Assembly: GCA_030064845.1 (NCBI GenBank)
Contig: JASJEC010000027.1
Coordinates: forward strand, 1-62,930
Length of the DNA stretch: 62,930 bases
Origin: Kiloniellales bacterium
Lineage (GTDB): Bacteria; Pseudomonadota; Alphaproteobacteria; Kiloniellales; JAKSDN01
Reading direction: 5' to 3'
The notes below the pieces were generated by a model that searched no databases, was not told the origin of the DNA, and was given only the letters and a program-made list of their open reading frames with translations. Both the position numbers and the translations under genes were made by a program. Of the stretch, positions 57,227 to 62,930 are shown one piece after another. The number at the start of each line of letters is the position of its first letter. The first letter of the stretch is position 1.

Positions 57227-58570
57227 CTAGGGAATCAAGGGGGACCAAGCCGGGTCCGAGGCGTCGATCGGGGTCACCACCTCCCGTTCGTTAAACCCGG
57301 TCAGATCAATGGTATAGACCTTGCTGGTCAGCCGTCCTCGGGAGTCCGCCGGCGTCTGCCGGAAGAAGGAGAGTACGCGCCCGTTGGGCGCCCAGGTCGG
57401 GCTCTCGACCAGAAATCCGTTGGTTAACATCCGTTCACCACTACCGTCCGGACGCATGACGCCGATGTAGAACTCGCCGCCCGACATGCGCGTGAAGGCG
57501 ATCAGGTCGCCGCGCGGCGACCACACCGGGGTCGCGTAGCGGCCCTGGTTGAAGCTGATCCGGTGTACGTTGCTGCCGTCGGCATCCATGACATAGATCT
57601 GTTGGCTGCCGCCCCGGTCCGAGTTGAAGGCGACCTGACGGCCGTCGGGCGAGAAGGACGGCGAGGTGTCGATTGCCGGGTGGTTGGTCAGCCGCCTGAC
57701 CTTCCGGGTCCGCAGATCCATGGTGTAGATGTCGGAATTGCCGTTCTCGGCCAGGCTCATGATGACCTTGTTGCCGTCGGGCGAGAAGCGCGGGGCGAAG
57801 GTCATGCCGGGAAAGTCGCCCAGCACCTCCTGCTGACCCGTGTTCAGGTTGAACAGGTAGACCCGCGGGATTTCGCCGATGTAGGACAGGTAGGTGATCT
57901 CCTGGGTGGTCGGCGAGAAGCGCGGGGTCAGGACGAGCTCGTTGCCGTCGGTGAGGAAGCGGTGGTTCTCGCCGTCCTGGTCCATGATGCCGAGCCGCTT
58001 GGTCCGGCGATTCTGGGGGCCGCTCTCCGCGACGTAGACGATCCGGGTGTCGAAGTAGCCGTCTTCGCCGGTCAGGCGCTTGTAGATCACGTCGGTGATG
58101 ATGTGGGCGACCCGGCGCCAGTTGGACGGGGTGGTGAAGAACGCGAAGCCGGCGATGTTCTCCTCCGCGAAGACGTCCCACAGGCGGAACTCGACTCGGA
58201 GCCGGCCGTCGTTCTGCATCTCGAGGCTGCCCTGAACCAGGGCCTGGGCGTTGATCACGCGCCAGTCACCGAAGCGCGGGCCCTTCAGCAGGCTCTCGGC
58301 GTTCTGCGTGAAGGCCGCCTGGTCGATCGGCCGGAACAGCCCCGAGCGCTCCAGGTTGGCCGAGATCACCTCGGCGATCGACCTGCCGGTGTTCCGCTCT
58401 TCGCCGTCCGCCGCGTAGAAGCTGGTCACCGCGATCGGCAGCGGATCGACGAAGCCCTCGGTGATGTCGACGAAGAGCTGGGCCCGCGCCGGCCCGGACG
58501 CCGCGAGGAGCCCGGCGGCGCAGAAGGCGGCCGCGAAAAGAACGCCTTGAAGTCGTTTCATTGCTCTCAT
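57227..58570 (-). CDS. tolB: Tol-Pal system protein TolB
   Basis: An approximately 447-residue periplasmic protein with a signal peptide ([11 protein letters not shown] near residue 30), an N-terminal domain and a six-bladed beta-propeller. Propeller repeats recur as the [12 protein letters not shown] and [12 protein letters not shown] patterns. TolB links Pal to the TolA/TolQR motor and transports signals across the periplasm. The start may be at the ATG at 58570 or 58561; both give a signal peptide. It follows tolA by about 56 bases. Confidence 0.95.
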   Translation of the reverse strand: MRAMKRLQGVLFAAAFCAAGLLAASGPARAQLFVDITEGFVDPLPIAVTSFYAADGEERNTGRSIAEVISANLERSGLFRPIDQAAFTQNAESLLKGPRFGDWRVINAQALVQGSLEMQNDGRLRVEFRLWDVFAEENIAGFAFFTTPSNWRRVAHIITDVIYKRLTGEDGYFDTRIVYVAESGPQNRRTKRLGIMDQDGENHRFLTDGNELVLTPRFSPTTQEITYLSYIGEIPRVYLFNLNTGQQEVLGDFPGMTFAPRFSPDGNKVIMSLAENGNSDIYTMDLRTRKVRRLTNHPAIDTSPSFSPDGRQVAFNSDRGGSQQIYVMDADGSNVHRISFNQGRYATPVWSPRGDLIAFTRMSGGEFYIGVMRPDGSGERMLTNGFLVESPTWAPNGRVLSFFRQTPADSRGRLTSKVYTIDLTGFNEREVVTPIDASDPAWSPLIP

Positions 58571-58626
58571 GACTCGTTTCTGCTGGTTGAGTTCAATCTG
58601 AGGTCTGTACGTACGTTTTTCACCGG

Positions 58627-59493
58627 TCAGCCTCCGAACATCCTGGCCGGATCGAAGCGAAGGGTCATCTCGCGCCAAACGTCATACTTCTTGGTCGGCA
58701 GATCGAAGGGCGCGCACTCCAGAATCGCCCGCCGGGCGTTCTCGGCCGCGCTGCGGTAGAAAGCGTCGCTCGTGAAGCGGTCCTCCTCGACGAAGTCAAT
58801 GCGCATCACCTCGCCGGAGCGGTCCAGTGTGACCCGGATCACGATGACCAGGTTCTCGGCGGCGCGCGCGCCGGGATCGATCCGCCAGCAGCGCGCCATC
58901 TGGCTCGCGATCAGGCGCGCCAGCGTCGCCTGCTCGATCCGGCTGGTCGGCGGCTGCTCGGCGGTCTGGGTTGCCGTTGCCGGGGTCTCCTCGGCGGGGC
59001 TCTGCTGTCTGCGCATCTTGTCCACGTTGCGCAGGATCGTCGTCAAGCGGTCTTCCTCTTCCTTCTTCGGCTCGGGCTTGGCGCGCACCGTGGCCTTGAT
59101 CTTCGGTTTGCTCGGCGGCTTGGGCGGCGGCGCCTTCTCGGGTTCCGCGATCGCCTCCGGCGCCGGCTGGTCGTCGGGCTTGGGCACCGCGAGCTCCTCC
59201 GGTTCGGGCTCGGGGACCGGCGCGGGCTCGGGCGCCGGCTTCGGCAGATTGGCCGGCACCGTGGGCCGCTCCGGGTCGGGTTCCGGCTTCGGTTCCGGGC
59301 GGGGCTGCGGCTTCGCCTCGACCGGCTTGGGCTCCGGCTTGGGCGGCGGGCTGTCCTCCTCGGCGAGCGACACCAGCTCGACGGGGATCGGCGGCGGCAC
59401 GTCCTCCACGGACACCAGCGACGGCAATCCCACCACGAGGACGAGGATCACCGTCAGGTGGAGCAGTCCGGAATAGAGCGCCGCGCGTCCCAT
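58627..59493 (-). CDS. tolA: TolA-like energy-transducing protein
   Basis: A 288-residue protein with one N-terminal helix (residues about 8-27, [20 protein letters not shown]), a long proline/glutamate/lysine-rich periplasmic rod (about 48-150, with repeated PEP and PKP units) and a C-terminal TolA/TonB-like domain (from about residue 185, [20 protein letters not shown]). It spans the periplasm to couple the TolQR motor to TolB and Pal. The location between tolR and tolB confirms the assignment despite the variable rod. Confidence 0.93.
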   Translation of the reverse strand: MGRAALYSGLLHLTVILVLVVGLPSLVSVEDVPPPIPVELVSLAEEDSPPPKPEPKPVEAKPQPRPEPKPEPDPERPTVPANLPKPAPEPAPVPEPEPEELAVPKPDDQPAPEAIAEPEKAPPPKPPSKPKIKATVRAKPEPKKEEEDRLTTILRNVDKMRRQQSPAEETPATATQTAEQPPTSRIEQATLARLIASQMARCWRIDPGARAAENLVIVIRVTLDRSGEVMRIDFVEEDRFTSDAFYRSAAENARRAILECAPFDLPTKKYDVWREMTLRFDPARMFGG

Positions 59494-59508
59494 CGAGCCG
59501 TTCCGCGA

Positions 59509-59958
59509 TCAGTTCCGCTTTCCCTTGCGCGGCAGCTCCGAGACCAGCGCCAGGCGCGTGAAGCCCGCCGTGTTGACCCGGGTCATCACTTCCATGATGC
59601 GCCCGTAGTCGACCGCACGGTCGCCGCGCAGGTAGATCCGGGTGTCCGGCTTGTTGTCGGTGATGGCGACCAGGCGCGGCACCAGCTTTTCGATCTCGAT
59701 CGGATCCTCCTGGATGAAGACGGCGCCCTGGTTGTTGATCGAGATGACCAGAGGCTCCTCGGGCTGCGAAAGCGCCTTGGCCTGGGTCTTCGGCAGGTCG
59801 ACGGGCACGCCCACGGTCAAGAGCGGGGCGGTCACCATGAAGACGATGAGCAGCACGAGCATGACGTCGACGAAGGGCGTGACGTTGATCTCGCTGATCG
59901 GGCGGTAGCGGCCGCGCGTGCCGCTGCGTCGTTCGCGTGAGGTGAAGCTGCCGGCCAT
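59509..59958 (-). CDS. tolR: TolR, ExbD-family motor subunit
   Basis: A 149-residue inner-membrane protein with one helix ([20 protein letters not shown]) near the N-terminus. The aspartate in that helix (FVDVML) is the conserved proton-binding residue of ExbD/TolR. The periplasmic domain ends [14 protein letters not shown]. It forms the proton-driven motor with TolQ. It lies three bases after tolQ. Confidence 0.96.
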   Translation of the reverse strand: MAGSFTSRERRSGTRGRYRPISEINVTPFVDVMLVLLIVFMVTAPLLTVGVPVDLPKTQAKALSQPEEPLVISINNQGAVFIQEDPIEIEKLVPRLVAITDNKPDTRIYLRGDRAVDYGRIMEVMTRVNTAGFTRLALVSELPRKGKRN

Positions 59959-59961
59959 GGC

Positions 59962-60690
59962 TCAGTCCTGTTCGTCGAGCTGTCGCGAGAGGATCGCCGT
60001 GAACTCGCCGGCGAAGGCCTCGAGCCGCGCGGCGTAGCGGCCCAGGTCGGTCGACAGCTTGTTGAAGCCGATCACCGCCGGGATCGCCGCGACCAGCCCG
60101 AGCGCGGTGGCGAAGAGCGCCTCGGCGATGCCGGGCGCGACCACGGCCAGCGTCGTATTCTTGGCCGCCGCGATCGAGGTGAAGGCGTTCATGATGCCCC
60201 AGACGGTGCCGAACAGGCCGATGAAGGGGGCCGCCGAGCCGACCGAGGCGAGGAATATCATATGGCGTTCCAGGCGCTGCATCTCGCGGCCGAGGGTGAT
60301 GTCCATGACCCGCTCGATGCGCTGCTGCAGGCCGGCCCGGAGGCGCCCGGCGGTGGCCGAGACCGCGGCCCGCGAGCGGCGCCACTCGCGCATGGCCGAG
60401 ACGAAGATGGCCGACATGGGGTCCGGCGGGTGCTGGTCCAGCTCCTCGTAGAGCTCGTCCAGGGAACCGCCCGACCAGAAGGTGTCCTCGAAGCGGTTGG
60501 CGAGGCTGCGCAGGCGCCGGATGCGCACGGCCTTCTCGAAGATGATCGCCCAGCTCCAGAACGAGGCCAGGATCAGGATGACGATCACGGCCTTCACGAC
60601 GATGTCGGCGTCGAGAAATAGGCCCCAGATGGTCAGGCCGTGATCGAGGCTGCCGCCCAGATCGACCGATTCAACGGCTTCAGTCTCCAT
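59962..60690 (-). CDS. tolQ: TolQ, MotA/TolQ/ExbB proton channel subunit
   Basis: A 242-residue inner-membrane protein with three helices. The first is [20 protein letters not shown]; the later pair includes [20 protein letters not shown] and [20 protein letters not shown], the conserved proton-channel segments. It is the stator of the Tol motor. It starts two bases after the ybgC stop on the same transcript. Confidence 0.97.
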   Translation of the reverse strand: METEAVESVDLGGSLDHGLTIWGLFLDADIVVKAVIVILILASFWSWAIIFEKAVRIRRLRSLANRFEDTFWSGGSLDELYEELDQHPPDPMSAIFVSAMREWRRSRAAVSATAGRLRAGLQQRIERVMDITLGREMQRLERHMIFLASVGSAAPFIGLFGTVWGIMNAFTSIAAAKNTTLAVVAPGIAEALFATALGLVAAIPAVIGFNKLSTDLGRYAARLEAFAGEFTAILSRQLDEQD

Positions 60691-60692
60691 GG

Positions 60693-61169
60693 CTAAGGTC
60701 CATTTCCGTTTCGGCCGGCGTCGCGCCGGCGCTCTTCGCTTGGAACAAATGCGCTGAGGGCGTCGCGGAGATCGGCCGGGATCCGAACCGGCCGGCCGTC
60801 CTGCCCGACGCAGGCGATCCCGACCTTCATCTCGACCAGCGGCGTGCCGGCGCGGGCGATGGTCTGTACCGCGTCCATCGAGGCGGCGCCGAGGCGGGTC
60901 AGCCGGGAGCGGACCTCCAGCAGGTCGTCCAGGTAGGCGGGCTTTCGGTAGTCGGCGGAAACGTTCCGCACCGCGAAGACCACGCCCCGCTCCCGCGCGA
61001 CGCTGCGCTGCTCGACGCCGGCGAGGCGCAGGATCTCGGTCCGCGCCCGCTCGGCGAAGCGCAGGTAGTTGGCGTAGTAGACGATGCCGCCCGTGTCCGT
61101 GTCCTCGTAGTAGATCCGCACCGGCAGGATATGCTCGCCGTCCTCAATCCGGCCCGAGGTCCCGGTCAC
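60693..61169 (-). CDS. ybgC: Tol-Pal associated acyl-CoA thioesterase YbgC
   Basis: A 158-residue hot-dog-fold thioesterase. The family motif [20 protein letters not shown] contains the catalytic aspartate. YbgC hydrolyses acyl-CoA or acyl-ACP and interacts with phospholipid synthesis enzymes. The GTG start overlaps the ruvB stop (GTGA). It is the first gene of the tol cluster, downstream of ruvB. Confidence 0.95.
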   Translation of the reverse strand: MTGTSGRIEDGEHILPVRIYYEDTDTGGIVYYANYLRFAERARTEILRLAGVEQRSVARERGVVFAVRNVSADYRKPAYLDDLLEVRSRLTRLGAASMDAVQTIARAGTPLVEMKVGIACVGQDGRPVRIPADLRDALSAFVPSEERRRDAGRNGNGP

Positions 61170-62230
61170 GCCGAGGTCTCCGCGTCGTCGCCCGGTGTGC
61201 CCTCGGCCAGGAGGTCGAACTGCCCGGCCCCGGCCGGCCGCTCGAGGCCTAGATAGCCGTAGCCGCCCGCAGTCAGCATGCGGCCCCGTGGCGTGCGCTG
61301 CAGCAGTCCCTGCTGGATCAGGTAGGGCTCGATCACCTCCTCGAGCACGTCGCGCTGCTCGGACAGGGCGGCGGCCAGGGTCTCCACCCCGACCGGGCCG
61401 CCCTCGTAGCTGCCGGCGATACAGCCGAGGTAGCGCCGGTCCATGGCGTCCAGGCCCCGCTGATCGACGTCGAGGCGCCGCAGCGCCGCGTCGGCCACCT
61501 CGGCGTCGACGACCCCGCTGCCGGCGACCGCGGCGAAATCCCGCACCCGGCGCAGCAGGCGACCAGCCACCCGCGGCGTGCCGCGCGAACGCCGGGCGAT
61601 CTCCAGCGCCCCTTCCGGGGTCAGCTCCATCTTCAGGACCCGCGCGCCCCGCTGCACGATCTGCCTGAGTTCCTCCGGCAGGTAGAAGTTCAGCCTGAGC
61701 GGAATGCCGAAGCGTTCGCGCAGCGGCGTGGTGATGCGGCCGGATCGGGTCGTTGCGCCGACCAGGGTGAAGGGTTCCAGATCGATGCGGACCGACCGCG
61801 CGCCGGGTCCCTCGCCAATGACGAGATCCAGTTGGAAGTCCTCCATGGCCGGATAGAGAATCTCTTCGACCGCCGCGCTCAGGCGGTGAATCTCGTCGAT
61901 GAACAAGACGTCGCGCGGTTGAAGATTGGTTAAGATCGCAGCGAGGTCGCCGGCGCGCCCGATCACCGGCCCCGAGGTGGCATGGAAGCCGACCCCCATT
62001 TCCCGGGCGACGATCTGCGCCAGGGTGGTCTTGCCGAGCCCCGGCGGCCCGAAAAATAACACATGGTCCAGGGCGTCGCCGCGCGTCCGGGCGGCCTCGA
62101 TGAAGACCGCCAGATTCTCGCGCAGCTGAAGCTGGCCGGTGAACTCGGCGAGGCTGCCGGGGCGGAGCGAGACCTCGGTTTCCGCGTCACCGGCGGCAAG
62201 CTCGGCCGTCACGGGGCGTGCCGGGGTCAT
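61166..62230 (-). CDS. ruvB: Holliday junction branch migration ATPase RuvB
   Basis: A 354-residue AAA+ motor that drives branch migration with RuvA. Walker [10 protein letters not shown] and Walker [10 protein letters not shown] are visible, and the C-terminal winged-helix domain contains [13 protein letters not shown] and [16 protein letters not shown]. It is coupled to ruvA by an ATGA overlap. Confidence 0.97.
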   Translation of the reverse strand: MTPARPVTAELAAGDAETEVSLRPGSLAEFTGQLQLRENLAVFIEAARTRGDALDHVLFFGPPGLGKTTLAQIVAREMGVGFHATSGPVIGRAGDLAAILTNLQPRDVLFIDEIHRLSAAVEEILYPAMEDFQLDLVIGEGPGARSVRIDLEPFTLVGATTRSGRITTPLRERFGIPLRLNFYLPEELRQIVQRGARVLKMELTPEGALEIARRSRGTPRVAGRLLRRVRDFAAVAGSGVVDAEVADAALRRLDVDQRGLDAMDRRYLGCIAGSYEGGPVGVETLAAALSEQRDVLEEVIEPYLIQQGLLQRTPRGRMLTAGGYGYLGLERPAGAGQFDLLAEGTPGDDAETSA

Positions 62231-62844
62231 GACGAGAGCTCCTTCAGCCCTTCCTTGACCAGGGACTCGAGCGCCAGGTCCCCGCCGAGCCGGCCGCTCG
62301 CCCTGGCCACCGCGCCGAAGGCGTCGCCGCGCTGGTAGCCGAGGTTGACCAGGGCGGAGACCGCGTCCTCTGCAGCCTGGCCCAGTTCCGGCGCCGTGCC
62401 GGACTCGGCGGCGCCGGCCGGCGCCGCCGGCTTCAGGACCAGGCCGCCCGCCTCGTCCTTGAGCTCGGTGACGATCCGGGCCGCCAGCTTCTGGCCGACC
62501 CCGCTGGCCCGGGTCAGCTGGGTCTTGTCCTGGGCGGCGATTGCCTGGATCAGCTGTCCGGGCGAGAGCACCGAGAGGATCGCCAGCGCCATCTTCGCGC
62601 CGACCCCCTGGACCGTGGACAGGAGCCGGAACCAGTCGCGCTCGTCGGCGTCGAGAAAGCCGTAGAGATGGATATGGTCCTCGCGCACGTGGGTCTCGAC
62701 CAGCAGGGAGAGCGGCTGGCCGGCGCCGGGCAGGCCTCCCAGGGTCCGGCGCGAGCAGAAGGTCACGTAGCCGACGCCGGAGACGTCGACCAGGGCCCAG
62801 TCCTCGCCCAGGGAATCGAGGCGTCCAGTCAGCTTGCCGATCAT
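62227..62844 (-). CDS. ruvA: Holliday junction DNA helicase subunit RuvA
   Basis: A 205-residue junction-binding protein. The N-terminal OB-fold [12 protein letters not shown], the helix-hairpin-helix region ([14 protein letters not shown] and [13 protein letters not shown]) and the C-terminal domain contacting RuvB ([15 protein letters not shown]) are all present, with an alanine/proline-rich linker. It starts with an ATG overlapping the ruvC stop (ATGA). Confidence 0.97.
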   Translation of the reverse strand: MIGKLTGRLDSLGEDWALVDVSGVGYVTFCSRRTLGGLPGAGQPLSLLVETHVREDHIHLYGFLDADERDWFRLLSTVQGVGAKMALAILSVLSPGQLIQAIAAQDKTQLTRASGVGQKLAARIVTELKDEAGGLVLKPAAPAGAAESGTAPELGQAAEDAVSALVNLGYQRGDAFGAVARASGRLGGDLALESLVKEGLKELSS

Positions 62845-62930
62845 GTGCCGGGCCTTGCCGCGTCGCGCCCGCCCGGCTGGCCGCCCGACCAGCGCCGCCG
62901 GGTCGCGGCGTGGTGGCTGTGGCAGATCGC
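62841..62930 (-). CDS. ruvC: Crossover junction endodeoxyribonuclease RuvC, C-terminus (partial)
   Basis: The last 29 codons and the stop of a gene that continues beyond the window. They begin [14 protein letters not shown], the usual end of the RuvC nuclease domain (AICH-x-H), and finish with a glycine/arginine-rich tail. The stop overlaps the ruvA ATG. The gene order ruvC-ruvA-ruvB supports the call. Confidence 0.9.
   Translation of the reverse strand, partial: AICHSHHAATRRRWSGGQPGGRDAARPGT

Overview
The window is about 63 kb of GC-rich, gene-dense chromosome from an alphaproteobacterium, most like the Rhodospirillales / Kiloniellales assemblage. This rests on the runs ruvC-ruvA-ruvB-ybgC-tolQ-tolR-tolA-tolB-pal-cpoB-tilS-ftsH-folP-glmM-thiD and mutY / DUF721 / DsbA-like / smc, on a Coq7-type ubiquinone gene, and on an ethylmalonyl-CoA pathway cluster. 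I see no integrase, transposase, phage module, CRISPR array or rRNA operon. No species can be named from the sequence alone.

Left third (1-23.4 kb): a partial OsmC-family gene and an ADP-ribosylglycohydrolase; three signature enzymes of the ethylmalonyl-CoA pathway for acetyl-CoA assimilation (Mcd, Ccr and divergently Ecm); an SGNH hydrolase; cytochrome b561 plus YceI; a PLP-dependent decarboxylase; ACT and Nudix proteins; gluQRS and an AlkA-like glycosylase; an endonuclease/exonuclease/phosphatase-family protein; an unrecognised secreted protein; a four-gene peptide-type ABC importer with a Tat-exported binding protein; and a carboxylesterase.

Middle third (23.4-45.6 kb): an HNH protein; a run of yqaA-like, dsbB, coq7 and EamA genes; an NTF2-like protein; a BolA-like protein; tRNA-Leu(CAA) with a clear promoter; MarC; a tightly coupled GH15 / OtsA / glucokinase trehalose-glucose module; MOSC; a fatty-acid-hydroxylase-like membrane protein; a lower-GC DUF6210-like gene; a metallophosphoesterase-fold protein with several metal-ligand motifs altered; CrcB; isochorismatase; N-formylglutamate amidohydrolase; mutY; DUF721 (DciA-like); a DsbA-like thiol oxidoreductase; SMC; and a second EamA transporter.

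Right third (45.6-62.9 kb): an HpnN-like RND lipid transporter on the plus strand, then an almost unbroken minus-strand housekeeping run: Holliday-junction processing (RuvABC), the Tol-Pal envelope system, tRNA-Ile lysidine modification, FtsH, folate synthesis, peptidoglycan precursor synthesis (GlmM) and thiamine synthesis (ThiD).

The most unusual feature is the intergenic space. At least six families of palindromic repeats occupy it, nearly all next to gene 3' ends. Two families with unrelated sequence share one geometry: two adjacent hairpins bounded by (C)TAG ends, each with a three-nucleotide one-sided excess about 9-10 nt from its foot, and with the excess-bearing arms facing each other. 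One copy supplies the stop codon of a gene. No new enzyme-based system was identified with confidence; the doublet-hairpin elements are the best candidate for something undescribed.
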